64,000 nt of DNA from Nibrella viscosa (lineage in GTDB: Bacteria > Bacteroidota > Bacteroidia > Cytophagales > Spirosomataceae): the NCBI RefSeq assembly GCF_039541875.1, contig NZ_BAABHB010000003.1, forward strand, positions 248,001-312,000, given 5' to 3'. Shown in pieces: positions 8,788 through 16,951 of this stretch. Within the stretch, counting starts at the first letter, position 1; each line of letters begins with the position of its first letter. Under the pieces are notes generated by a model. That model searched no databases. It saw nothing but the letters and a program-made list of their open reading frames with translations, and was not told the origin of the DNA. The position numbers and the translations under genes were made by a program.

Positions 8788-10653
8788 ATGGCAAAAGCGG
8801 CTACACGACCTGATCCTCAAACAACTACTTCTACTGACCCGAATAAACCAGACCTCTCGTGGCGGGAGCGATTTAGCGCGCTGGGTAATCTGCCGGCTTT
8901 CTTCAGAATGGTATGGCAGACCTCACCGGGGCTCTTCATCGGCAATGCGCTGATCCGTCTGGTGCGGGCGGCTATGCCGGCCATTGTGCTGTATATTGGC
9001 AAGCTGATTATCGATGAGGTCATCCGGCTGGCCGGGCTTTCGGGAGCCGGTGATACCACCTACCTGTGGAAACTGGTAGCCGCCGAATTTGGGCTCGCTA
9101 TTCTCTCAACAGCGCTGGGCCGGGCCACCTCGCTGCTCGACGGACTGCTGGGCGACCTGGTAACCAATCGGACCTCGGTGCGGCTGATGGAACACGCGGC
9201 TACGCTGGACCTGGAACAGTTTGAAGACGCTACCTTTTACGATAAACTTGAACGTGCCCGGCGGCAGACCACCGGCCGGTCGTTTCTGCTCTCGCAGGTA
9301 TTTGGGCAGGTGCAGGAGATTATTTCGGTCGCATTCCTGGCCGGTGGTCTGGCGGTATACAATCCGTGGCTGCTGCTCCTGTTATTCGTTGCCGTGACCC
9401 CTTCGTTTATCGGCGATAATTATTTCAACCAGAAAAGCTATTCCCTGTCGCGGAGCTGGACGCCCGAACGGCGCGAACTCGATTACCTGCGTTATGTAGG
9501 GGCCAGCGATGAAACGGCTAAGGAAGTAAAGATCTTTGGTCTGTCGGGTTTTCTGATTGGCCGCTTCCGTGCTTTGTCCTGGCAGTATTACCTCAAAAAC
9601 CGGACGCTGGCCATTAACCGGGCGGGGTGGGGAACAGTACTGACGGCGCTCGGCACGGCCGGGTATTATGGTGCCTACGTCTGGATTGTAGCGCGGGCGG
9701 TAGGTGGTGCTATCTCCATTGGCGATCTGACGTTTCTGGCCGGCTCATTCCGGCAGGTGCGTTCGTCGCTGGAAGGTATCCTGCTGCAGTTCAGCAGCCT
9801 CACGCAGGAAGCTATGTATTTGCAGGATCTGTTTGATTTCTTCAACATCAAACCGCTGATTGATTCGCAGGCCAGGGCCTTGCCGTTTCCGCAGCCGGTG
9901 CGGGAAGGATTCGTGTTTGAGAACGTCGGATTCAAATACACCAACTCTGAGCGGTGGGCGCTGCGCAACCTGAGCTTCAAACTGGAAGCCGGTGAAAAAC
10001 TCGCGCTGGTGGGTGAAAACGGGGCCGGCAAAACCACGCTGGTCAAACTACTGGCCCGGCTATACGACCCCACCGAAGGGCGGATTCTGCTCGACGGCCG
10101 CGACCTGCGCGACTACGATCTCGATGACCTCCGGCGCAACGTGGGCGTTATTTTTCAGGATTATGTTCGGTTCAAAATGTCGGCGGGGATCAATATTGCC
10201 GTGGGCGACATCGACGAGCGCACCAACCAGCCCCGCATTGAAGAGTCGGCGCAGCGAAGTCTGGCGGATTCTGTGATTGCCAAACTACCGGGTGGTTACG
10301 AGCAGGTGCTGGGCCGGAGCTTTGCCAAAGGTGTTGAGTTATCGGGCGGAGAGTGGCAGAAGGTCGCCCTGGGCCGGGCCTACATGCGCGAAGCGCAGGT
10401 CCTGATTCTGGACGAACCCACGGCGGCCCTCGACGCCCGCGCCGAGTACGAAGTATTTCAGCGCTTCGCCCGGCTGACCGAAGGCAAAACGTCGGTTATT
10501 ATCTCCCACCGCTTCTCCACCGTCCGCATGGCCGACCGGATTCTGGTGCTGGAAGGTGGTCAACTCCTCGAAATCGGCAGCCACAAAGAATTGCTGGAGC
10601 ACGACGGCCGGTACGCCGAGCTGTTTCAGTTGCAGGCGCGGGGGTATCAATAG
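8788..10653 (+). CDS. ABC transporter, fused membrane and ATPase domains
   Basis: A 621-residue exporter half-transporter. Residues 1 to about 345 form the six-helix membrane domain. The ATPase domain follows, with Walker A GENGAGKTTL, Q-loop IFQDYVRF, signature LSGGEWQKVALGRA, Walker B VLILDEPTAALD and H-loop ISHRFS. It should act as a homodimer in the inner membrane, exporting a lipid, peptide or glycan precursor. Start chosen at ATG 8788 (MAKAATRPDP); an upstream in-frame TTG would add 15 residues. It follows a glycosyltransferase on the same strand. The stop codon is followed directly by a word-repeat element. Confidence 0.9.
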   Translation: MAKAATRPDPQTTTSTDPNKPDLSWRERFSALGNLPAFFRMVWQTSPGLFIGNALIRLVRAAMPAIVLYIGKLIIDEVIRLAGLSGAGDTTYLWKLVAAEFGLAILSTALGRATSLLDGLLGDLVTNRTSVRLMEHAATLDLEQFEDATFYDKLERARRQTTGRSFLLSQVFGQVQEIISVAFLAGGLAVYNPWLLLLLFVAVTPSFIGDNYFNQKSYSLSRSWTPERRELDYLRYVGASDETAKEVKIFGLSGFLIGRFRALSWQYYLKNRTLAINRAGWGTVLTALGTAGYYGAYVWIVARAVGGAISIGDLTFLAGSFRQVRSSLEGILLQFSSLTQEAMYLQDLFDFFNIKPLIDSQARALPFPQPVREGFVFENVGFKYTNSERWALRNLSFKLEAGEKLALVGENGAGKTTLVKLLARLYDPTEGRILLDGRDLRDYDLDDLRRNVGVIFQDYVRFKMSAGINIAVGDIDERTNQPRIEESAQRSLADSVIAKLPGGYEQVLGRSFAKGVELSGGEWQKVALGRAYMREAQVLILDEPTAALDARAEYEVFQRFARLTEGKTSVIISHRFSTVRMADRILVLEGGQLLEIGSHKELLEHDGRYAELFQLQARGYQ

Positions 10654-10721
10654 GAATGATGAACGATGAATGAATCGCTTCGGAGGAGCGTAAAGACGCG
10701 TCAGCCCATTTATCATTCATC
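10654..10721 (+). repeat. Word-repeat element, family f (GATGAATGATAAATGG)
   Basis: Begins on the base after the ABC gene stop: GAATGATGAACGATGAATGA (10654-10673). The right part 10706-10721 is the reverse complement of GATGAATGATAAATGG. That exact 16-mer recurs at 36303-36318 on the same strand. The element supplies the TGA stop of the truncated Uma2 gene (10717-10719). Confidence 0.6.
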
Positions 10722-11124
10722 TTTTTATATCTACCTCAATGACAACCTTAGGTGGAATGTCGAAAAATTTACCTTTTATAGTAACCTCGCTTTTAGCGTA
10801 GATAGCAATATCATTGGAAAGATTACTACCTGTCGCAATATGCAGCCCTGGCTCATTTGTGGCAACTAAATACTGTTTGCGGTCAATGTGGGTGTATAGA
10901 AAACCACTCAACAAAAACACTAAGATTGATTGTATGTCGCTGCTTCCTATGATTTCGCCGGGTGTTTTCTGATTAGCCAATACCTCTTTATAGCCCCTGT
11001 AGTAAAGGGGCCTGCCGTTGAGTGTTTCGTAAATCAGATAGGCCGGAACCTGATCCGTTGGCAAACTCTGGCTGATGCAGCAGTTATCGACTCTGTCATA
11101 GCGTTTCCTGTAAGGTCTTAACAA
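10717..11124 (-). pseudogene. Uma2 family protein, 3'-truncated by a repeat element
   Basis: The 135 residues match the N-terminal two thirds of a Uma2-type protein: YLIYETLNGRPLYYRGYKEVL, then GSSDIQSILVFLLSGFLY, NEPGLHIATGSNLSNDIAIY and PPKVVIEVDIK. Full members continue for another 40-60 residues after the EVD/K strand. Here the frame meets the family f repeat, which gives AGA-TGA and ends the protein. The 5' end is also unclear: the frame opens with TTG at 11124 and has no good ATG. It is most likely a broken gene. The truncation could leave a folded core, but half of the active-site region is missing. Confidence 0.6.
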
Positions 11125-11132
11125 TAAACAAA

Positions 11133-11198
11133 AATGTTCTGTATCTGTCGCGACTGCCTCCTGTTGCTTAACGGCAGATCGTTACAATACAGAACATT
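11133..11198 (-). terminator. Long-stem terminator of the NIPSNAP gene
   Basis: A perfect 12-bp stem (11133-11144 with 11187-11198) surrounds a 42-base inner region. On the minus strand the stem is followed by TTTTTGTTT. It starts 21 bases after the NIPSNAP stop codon. Confidence 0.65.
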
Positions 11199-11218
11199 CA
11201 GTTCGGGCGAAAGTTGCC

Positions 11219-11980
11219 TTACTGCATCGGCGAGTAGTCGGTAGCTTTCATGTATACAGACTCCACTTTGTTGGTCAGCGGGCCGTTTTTCTCTGATTCG
11301 GCTTTGGCTTTTACCCACTTCGGGTCGTTCCGGAACTCATCGAAGGCTTTCTTGCCGGCGGCTTCGCTCGGGTGAGCCAGGATATACACCAGTTTCGACT
11401 GGCCGGTTTCGTCGGGCTTTTCCGTCAGCCAGTAGCCGATGTTTTTCATGCCATGTTTCTTAAACAGGTCGATGGTATGGTTGCGAAAGCGGCTGAGCAG
11501 ATCAGGTAGCTTGCCCGGAGCGGCCGAGTAGGTACGAAGTTCGAACACCCGATCTGTAGAGCCCTTCTGGGTCTTAATTTCGGGCGAGATATCGGCAGCC
11601 GTCAGAAAGATCTGATCCACTTTAGCAACCAGTTTACCGTTGGCTTCGGTTTTCTGGACTACCTCTTTCCAGGCTGGGTCGCCAGAAAAGGCTTTCCAGG
11701 CTGCATCCCGCGCTTCGCGGTTGGGGTAAGCCAGAATATAAATCAGCTCTTTGCGGCTGGTGTCGGTGGGCGTCCAGTAACCGATGTTTTCCATACCATG
11801 TTTCTCAAAGATTTTCAGGGTGTACTGGCGGAACCGGTCAACAATAGCTTCGTATTTACCCGGATTAGGATGGTAAATGCGCATTTCATACAAGCGCGTA
11901 TCGGGTTTGGGTTTGGCTGCGGCTGTGAAGAAAGCCGCCAGCAGCGTAATCGACAGAAGTAGGGTTTTGTGATATCTCAT
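11219..11980 (-). CDS. Exported NIPSNAP-family protein, two domains
   Basis: A 253-residue protein with a signal peptide (MRYHKTLLLSITLLAAFFTAAA). It has two NIPSNAP ferredoxin-like dimeric alpha/beta-barrel domains: the first opens RLYEMRIYHPNPGKY and the second VFELRTYSAAPGKL. Each continues with a KHGM-x-NIGYW block and a YILA(Y/H)P strand. Internal duplication is clear. Function of bacterial NIPSNAPs is not known; related ABM-type domains include monooxygenases. The mature protein should be periplasmic. It stands alone, divergent from the HAD gene and ending in a strong terminator. Confidence 0.85.
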   Translation of the reverse strand: MRYHKTLLLSITLLAAFFTAAAKPKPDTRLYEMRIYHPNPGKYEAIVDRFRQYTLKIFEKHGMENIGYWTPTDTSRKELIYILAYPNREARDAAWKAFSGDPAWKEVVQKTEANGKLVAKVDQIFLTAADISPEIKTQKGSTDRVFELRTYSAAPGKLPDLLSRFRNHTIDLFKKHGMKNIGYWLTEKPDETGQSKLVYILAHPSEAAGKKAFDEFRNDPKWVKAKAESEKNGPLTNKVESVYMKATDYSPMQ

Positions 11981-12078
11981 AGCTACGTAAAAACGAAAAA
12001 CACCAGCTAATTTACTCGTTTTATACGCAACCTATTCATATTGTAAGCAGTTTAATGCACCATACATACCTCATTTTT

Positions 12079-12774
12079 ATGAAGAACAACGCGCAGCCGT
12101 TTGCCCTGATTTTCGACATGGACGGTACCCTCATCAACAGTAACCCCACGCATAAAGAAGCTTTTGAGCAGTTCTTTGCCAAACACAATATTGAGATGAC
12201 CGATGAGGATTTTGTCAATTATGTGTCGGGCCGAATGAATCCTGATATTATGAAGCACTTCTTCGGCGACGATATAAGTTCACAGAAAATAAATGCCTTA
12301 ACCCGCGAGAAGGAGTCAATCTTCCAGGAGTTGTTCGAACCCAAACTGAAGCCAATAAAGGGGCTGATGCCCTTCCTCAAAAAAGCAAAGGAAAAAGATA
12401 TTCCTATGGCGCTGGCGACGTCGGCACCAAAGATGAACATCGATTTTGTCTTTGAACACATTCCCTTAGGCGAGTATTTCCCCCACCTTGTACACGATAC
12501 GGATGTTAAGGAAGGGAAACCGGCTCCGGAAGTCTTTCAGAAGGCAGCGCGTAAACTCGGTTTCCCACCCGAGCGGTGCATCGTTTTTGAGGATTCCAAA
12601 GCCGGCGTAGAAGCGGCTCAGGCGGCCGGCATGAAGGTGGTGGTGCTCACAACCACGCATACTGCCGACGAACTGAAAGGTGCCGATTGGGTGATCGATG
12701 ATTTTACGGAGGTGACTATTACCAAATTAGGCAAGCTTGTACCGGAAAAAGAAAAAGTTGTATTTAGTAAGTAA
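12079..12774 (+). CDS. HAD-superfamily phosphatase / phosphoglucomutase-like
   Basis: A 231-residue haloacid-dehalogenase hydrolase, subfamily IA. Motif I is FDMDGTLINSN (nucleophile Asp, acid Asp), motif II the Thr/Ser of LATSAPKM, motif III Lys in KEGKPAPEVF, and motif IV FEDSKAGVEAA. The cap between motif I and II is helical (HKEAFEQFFAKHNIEMTDEDF), as in beta-phosphoglucomutases and small sugar-phosphate phosphatases. Start ATG 12079 gives MKNNAQPFALIFDMDG; ATG 12055 would add eight residues. The substrate cannot be told from the sequence. It is a single gene, divergent from NIPSNAP. Confidence 0.85.
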   Translation: MKNNAQPFALIFDMDGTLINSNPTHKEAFEQFFAKHNIEMTDEDFVNYVSGRMNPDIMKHFFGDDISSQKINALTREKESIFQELFEPKLKPIKGLMPFLKKAKEKDIPMALATSAPKMNIDFVFEHIPLGEYFPHLVHDTDVKEGKPAPEVFQKAARKLGFPPERCIVFEDSKAGVEAAQAAGMKVVVLTTTHTADELKGADWVIDDFTEVTITKLGKLVPEKEKVVFSK

Positions 12775-12819
12775 ATGGCGGCAATAATCTGGTAATTGGC
12801 CTAATTGGCCAACGATTAG

Positions 12820-12850
12820 TTTGGAGAAGTAGCTTTTAACCATATTTTTG
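12820..12850 (+). promoter_or_regulatory. Promoter of the alpha-E gene
   Basis: TTTG 12820-12823, a 19-base spacer, then TATTTTTG 12843-12850. The start site should fall near 12857, giving a leader of about 16 bases before ATG 12873. The -7 box lies in the centre of a perfect inverted repeat (separate entry). Confidence 0.7.
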
Positions 12851-12862
12851 TTAAAAGCTACT
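12828..12862. promoter_or_regulatory. Perfect 13-bp inverted repeat around the -7 box
   Basis: AGTAGCTTTTAAC (12828-12840) and GTTAAAAGCTACT (12850-12862) are exact reverse complements, separated by CATATTTTT. The loop holds the TATTTTT of the -7 element. No T run follows, so an operator for a dimeric regulator fits better than a terminator, though this is inference. Confidence 0.5.
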
Positions 12863-12872
12863 TCTGTTTATT

Positions 12873-13835
12873 ATGCTGAGCCGCGTTGCCAACTCGATTT
12901 ACTGGATCAATCGCTACATTGAACGGGCCGAAAATTACGCCCGTTTTATGAGTGTCAATTTTAACCTGGCCCTCGATCTGCCGCCCAGCGTCAACCAGCA
13001 GTGGGAGCCGTTGCTGATTGCCACCGCCGACAATTACCTGTTTCATGAATACTACCAGGAGCCTACCCGCGACAATGTGCTGGAGTTTATGACGTTTGAT
13101 AAGCGGAATCCGAACTCTATTATCAGCTGCCTCGGCAACGCCCGCGAAAACGCCCGCACCGTACGCGAAACCATATCCAAAGATATGTGGGAGCACCTGA
13201 ACCAGTTCTACCTGAAAGTGCGGGACTCGGCACCGGAGGTCGAGTGGAACCTGAACCGGATGCAGTCGTTCTTTACCGAGATCAAAGCTGGAGTGCAGCT
13301 TTTCTACGGCATTATCGACGCCACCATTACCCGCAACGAAGCCTGGCATTTCGGGCGGCTGGGCCGCTTTCTGGAACGGGCCGATAAAACCTCCCGCTTT
13401 CTGGATGTAAAATATTTTACGCTGCTGCCCGAAGCCGATGGCGTAGGCTCAACCCTGGACCTGATGATCTGGACGGCCGTGCTCAAGTCGGTCAGCGCCT
13501 ACAATATGTACCGGCAGCAGTATCCGTCACTCACGCCGGCCTGCATTGTTGAGTTCCTGATCCTGGACAAGCTGTTTCCGAGGGCGGTGGAGCATTCGAT
13601 CCGCCAGGCCGAATTGTCGCTGTACGAAATTGGCGGCAATGTAATTACCTCCGGCTTCACCAACCCGGCCGAAAAAAAGCTCAGTAAACTGCGGTCGGAA
13701 ATTGAATTTACCGAATCGGCCGACATCTTCAAAATTGGGCTGCACCAATACCTCGATCAGTTCCAGACCCGCAACAACGAGATCGGCGAGGCCATTTTTG
13801 AGACTTATTTTGACCTGAAGCCGGTGGAGAGTTAA
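12873..13835 (+). CDS. Alpha-E domain-containing protein
   Basis: A 320-residue, nearly all-helical cytosolic protein that opens MLSRVANSIYWINRYIERAENYARF, the family hallmark. ESGNARENARTVR-like text is also present (LGNARENARTVRETI). Family members are usually encoded beside a circularly permuted ATP-grasp protein and a transglutaminase-like protein, and are thought to take part in peptide or amide-bond modification. Neither partner is next to it here; the neighbours are a HAD hydrolase and an unknown secreted protein. The ATG start is fixed by the short promoter leader. The TAA stop lies inside a short TTAAGAATTAAGAG word repeat (13832-13845). Confidence 0.85.
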   Translation: MLSRVANSIYWINRYIERAENYARFMSVNFNLALDLPPSVNQQWEPLLIATADNYLFHEYYQEPTRDNVLEFMTFDKRNPNSIISCLGNARENARTVRETISKDMWEHLNQFYLKVRDSAPEVEWNLNRMQSFFTEIKAGVQLFYGIIDATITRNEAWHFGRLGRFLERADKTSRFLDVKYFTLLPEADGVGSTLDLMIWTAVLKSVSAYNMYRQQYPSLTPACIVEFLILDKLFPRAVEHSIRQAELSLYEIGGNVITSGFTNPAEKKLSKLRSEIEFTESADIFKIGLHQYLDQFQTRNNEIGEAIFETYFDLKPVES

Positions 13836-13845
13836 GAATTAAGAG
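13832..13845 (+). repeat. Word-repeat half-element, family d (TTAAGAGT)
   Basis: TTAAGAATTAAGAG, matching the words of the 27245-27329 hairpin. It provides the stop codon of the alpha-E gene. It lies between that stop and the end of the facing gene at 13850. Confidence 0.4.
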
Positions 13846-13849
13846 TAGG

Positions 13850-14611
13850 TTAGTTGAAGAAGGGAAATGTAAGACCAATGTAGGGCATTCCCATGCGGTT
13901 GCGGAACCGGTCGTTGTTATCGCTGATGTTGAGGGTGTAGGCTTTCATTTCGGTAATCATCCACTGATAACCGACTTTGGCCGATACCCGCTGACTGATT
14001 GTTACCCGGACAAACACTTCGGTAGCCAGCGTACCGCCGTTATTGTCGCCCAGCAATCGGGCGTTGAAACGTGGTGCCACGGCCGCTACAGAGGCTCCCT
14101 GCAACGACAGGGTATCAGTAGCCAGGGAGGTTTGCCGGACAAACCGGCCGGTGGAGGATCGGTACAGGCCCCGGCGGTTACTGCTAAACGCCAATCCGAA
14201 AATATCGGCGCTCCCCCCGATCTGCACAATGCCGATATTCACCTGAGCCCGCAGGCCAAAATTAAGGGAGGTAAGGGTTGCCCGCCCAAATTGCATAGTA
14301 TCAATATTAGCTTCGATCAGCGGTGCATTCAGCGCATACAACCCGGTTTTTCCCCTGGTCAACCGGGCCGGGGCAGTTATATAGTCAAGGTTATTGCCGT
14401 AAAAGGTACCAAAGCGAGCCGTCCAGCCAACCGAGAATTGATTTTTGGGCCCCACATTCAGCAATTGAAAGTAGCTGACCGATGGGGCAATGGTGCCTTT
14501 TCCAAAGGCGACCTGCGCATCGGCACCGGCGGCAATTCGGGAAGAAACCAGGGATTGGGCGTGCAGTTGAAAAGTGAGCAGAAAAAACAGCGCCAGAAAA
14601 CTTTGTTTCAT
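13850..14611 (-). CDS. Secreted or outer-membrane protein of unknown function
   Basis: A 253-residue protein with a clear signal peptide (MKQSFLALFFLLTFQLHAQS). The mature part alternates short polar and hydrophobic stretches (NQFSVGWTARFGTFYGNNL; RATLTSLNFGLRAQVNIGIVQIGG; GMPYIGLTFPFFN at the end) and closes with Phe. This is the usual look of a small outer-membrane beta-barrel. I do not recognise a named family. It is convergent with the alpha-E gene, only 14 bases apart, and has its own full-consensus promoter. Confidence 0.65.
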   Translation of the reverse strand: MKQSFLALFFLLTFQLHAQSLVSSRIAAGADAQVAFGKGTIAPSVSYFQLLNVGPKNQFSVGWTARFGTFYGNNLDYITAPARLTRGKTGLYALNAPLIEANIDTMQFGRATLTSLNFGLRAQVNIGIVQIGGSADIFGLAFSSNRRGLYRSSTGRFVRQTSLATDTLSLQGASVAAVAPRFNARLLGDNNGGTLATEVFVRVTISQRVSAKVGYQWMITEMKAYTLNISDNNDRFRNRMGMPYIGLTFPFFN

Positions 14612-14637
14612 GAATAGGTATGTCGATACGAACCGGG

Positions 14638-14668
14638 CAAAATTAACCGGAATTAGACGGTGGGCAAA
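14638..14668 (-). promoter_or_regulatory. Promoter of the secreted-protein gene
   Basis: On the minus strand: TTTG (14668-14665), a 19-base spacer, TAATTTTG (14645-14638). The start site is expected near 14631, 20 bases before the ATG at 14611. Confidence 0.65.
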
Positions 14669-14699
14669 AAAATAAGAGGAAGCGGGTAAACAAAACGCC

Positions 14700-14759
14700 G
14701 TATGCTGCCCAACAGAAGGCCGGGGCCATGTAGCCCGCTCCCCCTATCCGGCAGCATAC
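14700..14759 (-). terminator. Probable terminator of the glycogen operon
   Basis: A 10-bp perfect stem, 14700-14709 with 14750-14759, lies 8 bases after the glgB stop codon. On the minus strand it is followed by GGCGTTTTGTTT. The 40-base inner region is GC-rich. Confidence 0.5.
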
Positions 14760-14767
14760 AGTGCTGG

Positions 14768-16876
14768 TCATTTTTTACGCTGATAGCCTAATACAACACC
14801 CGCCAGCGGGGGAAGCGTCAGGCTGAGCGACTGGGCTTTACCATGCCATTTCTGGGGTTCTGTAACTAAGGGTCCGCTGTTTAGCATACCACTGCCAAAA
14901 TAGTCTTTGGCGTCGCTGTTAAAGAGTTCGGTCCAGGTGCCGGCGAGCGGAACGCCAATCCGGTAGTGGTGGTGCGGTACGGGGGTCATATTGAGTATCA
15001 CAACCACTACCTCCTCGGGCGTATCGCCCAGGCGGGCGTAGGTAAACACGCTATGCGCCCGGTCGGTGGTATCAATCCACTCAAAGCCGTCGGCCGTAAA
15101 ACTACGCTCGTAAAGAGCCGGCTGTTGCCGATAAAGTTTGTTCAATGCTTTCAGACAAGCCATGATGCCCTGGTGGGGTTCGTATTCAGTCAGGTGCCAA
15201 TCCAGGCTGGCGTCGTATTTCCATTCCGACGTCTGGGCAAATTCACCCCCCATAAACAGCAGTTTTGTGCCGGAGTGCGTAAACATATACGTAAACATGG
15301 TTCGCAGGTTGGCAAACCGCTGCCATTCATCGCCCGGCATTTTCCCGATCAGCGATTTTTTACCGTATACCACCTCATCATGCGAGAGCGGCAGCATAAA
15401 GTTTTCGGTGAAGGCGTATACCGTACTGAAGGTGAGCTTATCCTGATGGTAAAGTCGGTAGAAGGGATCCCGCTCAAAATACTGGATCGTATCGTGCATC
15501 CATCCCATCATCCACTTCATGCCAAACCCGAGCCCCCCCGTGAAGACCGGTCGCGATACGCCGGGAAAGGCCGTCGACTCTTCGGCTATGGTTTGAGTAT
15601 CGGGAAACTCCCGGTAAATGGTCTCGTTCAGTTCTTTGAAGAGCGAAATGGCTTCCAGGTTTTCGCGGCCGCCAAAGATATTGGGCTCCCACTCGCCATG
15701 ATTACGGGAGTAGTCGAGGTAGAGCATGGAGGCTACCGCATCGACCCGGAGGGCGTCGGCATGGTAGCGGTCGAGCCAGAACAGGGCATTGCTGATCAGA
15801 AACGCCCGAACCTCGTTGCGGCCGTAGTTGAAAATGTAACTCTTCCAGTCGGGGTGATAGCCTTTACGTTTATCGGGGTGCTCGTACAGATGCGAGCCGT
15901 CGAACTGGTATAAGCCATGAGCGTCGCCGGGGAAGTGGGAGGGTACCCAGTCCAGAATTACGCCAATGCCGGCCTGATGCAGTCGCTCGATAAGATACAT
16001 AAAGTCTTGCGGACGTCCGAATCGGCTGCTGGGCGCAAAATAGCCCGTTATCTGGTACCCCCATGATGGCTCGTATGGGAATTCCATCACCGGCATAAAC
16101 TCAACATGGGTAAAGCCCAGTTCCTGTAGATAAGGCACCAGGGCATCGGCAATTTCGCCGTACGAGAGAATGCGCTTGGGGTTGGCCGGATCGCGTCGCC
16201 ACGAGGCCAGATGGACTTCATATACAGAAAAGGGCTTGTTCAGGGCGTTGCGCTCCCGGCGGCTCTCCATCCAGTCGGTATCCTTCCATTCGTACCAGGT
16301 ATCCCAGACAACCGAGGCTGTTTTGGGCGGGGTCTCCCACCAAAGCGCGAAGGGGTCACCTTTTTCAAAGTAGTTGCCATGCTCACCCTGGATAAAGTAT
16401 TTATAGACTTCGCCCCGGCCGATGTTGGGAATAAAGCCCTCCCAGATGCCCGAACTGTCCCAGCGCACGTATAGCGGATGGCTCGACTTGTTCCAGCCGT
16501 TGAAGTTTCCGATCACGCAGACCGATTTGGCTGAGGGAGCCCAAACGGCGAAATAAGTACCGACAACGCCGTTGTGTTCGACTACATGGGAGCCTAATTT
16601 ATCGTATAATTTATAGTGCTTGCCGGAGCGGAACAGGTAAATGTCAAAATCGGTGAAACGGGTGTACCCCTGCACCGAAGGGCCTGAATAGGCCGCTGGT
16701 TCACGGGTGGGGGCCAATGCATAATCGGGTAGCGAATCGTTTTTCATAGGGGAAGTCTCAATGGTTGGAATATCGGATACCGCAGCCGGGGTAGCCGTAT
16801 TTGGCTTACGGGAACGGGACGCTTTGGCCACCTTAGGTTCCTCAGGAGTTGATTCTGTGGATTTACGTTTCGCCAT
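14768..16876 (-). CDS. glgB: 1,4-alpha-glucan branching enzyme
   Basis: A 702-residue cytosolic enzyme that makes alpha-1,6 branches in glycogen. A Lys/Ser/Thr/Pro-rich N-terminal tail of about 65 residues, unusual for the family, precedes a CBM48 domain (VVGTYFAVWAPSAKSVCVIGNFNGW). The GH13 catalytic barrel follows, with VHLASWRR, FTHVEFMPVMEFPYEPSWGYQ, DALRVDAVASMLYLDY (nucleophile Asp) and IAEESTAFPGVSRP (acid/base Glu). The C-terminal all-beta domain ends the protein. It is the last gene of glgE - maltokinase - glgB, 75 bases after the maltokinase gene. Working with GlgE, it would branch maltosyl-extended chains. Confidence 0.95.
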   Translation of the reverse strand: MAKRKSTESTPEEPKVAKASRSRKPNTATPAAVSDIPTIETSPMKNDSLPDYALAPTREPAAYSGPSVQGYTRFTDFDIYLFRSGKHYKLYDKLGSHVVEHNGVVGTYFAVWAPSAKSVCVIGNFNGWNKSSHPLYVRWDSSGIWEGFIPNIGRGEVYKYFIQGEHGNYFEKGDPFALWWETPPKTASVVWDTWYEWKDTDWMESRRERNALNKPFSVYEVHLASWRRDPANPKRILSYGEIADALVPYLQELGFTHVEFMPVMEFPYEPSWGYQITGYFAPSSRFGRPQDFMYLIERLHQAGIGVILDWVPSHFPGDAHGLYQFDGSHLYEHPDKRKGYHPDWKSYIFNYGRNEVRAFLISNALFWLDRYHADALRVDAVASMLYLDYSRNHGEWEPNIFGGRENLEAISLFKELNETIYREFPDTQTIAEESTAFPGVSRPVFTGGLGFGMKWMMGWMHDTIQYFERDPFYRLYHQDKLTFSTVYAFTENFMLPLSHDEVVYGKKSLIGKMPGDEWQRFANLRTMFTYMFTHSGTKLLFMGGEFAQTSEWKYDASLDWHLTEYEPHQGIMACLKALNKLYRQQPALYERSFTADGFEWIDTTDRAHSVFTYARLGDTPEEVVVVILNMTPVPHHHYRIGVPLAGTWTELFNSDAKDYFGSGMLNSGPLVTEPQKWHGKAQSLSLTLPPLAGVVLGYQRKK

Positions 16877-16951
16877 ATGGGTTTGCCAATAGTTCTTTTA
16901 GAGGTTCGAGGTCGAAGTTAGAGAAAATCTCCAGTTGGATTAACTGATTTT

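Noticed and set aside
6871..10653. dnaA, acyltransferase, glycosyltransferase and ABC genes as one operon
   Set aside because: They share a strand, but a -7 box stands before the glycosyltransferase gene and there is no functional tie to dnaA, so one operon is not claimed.
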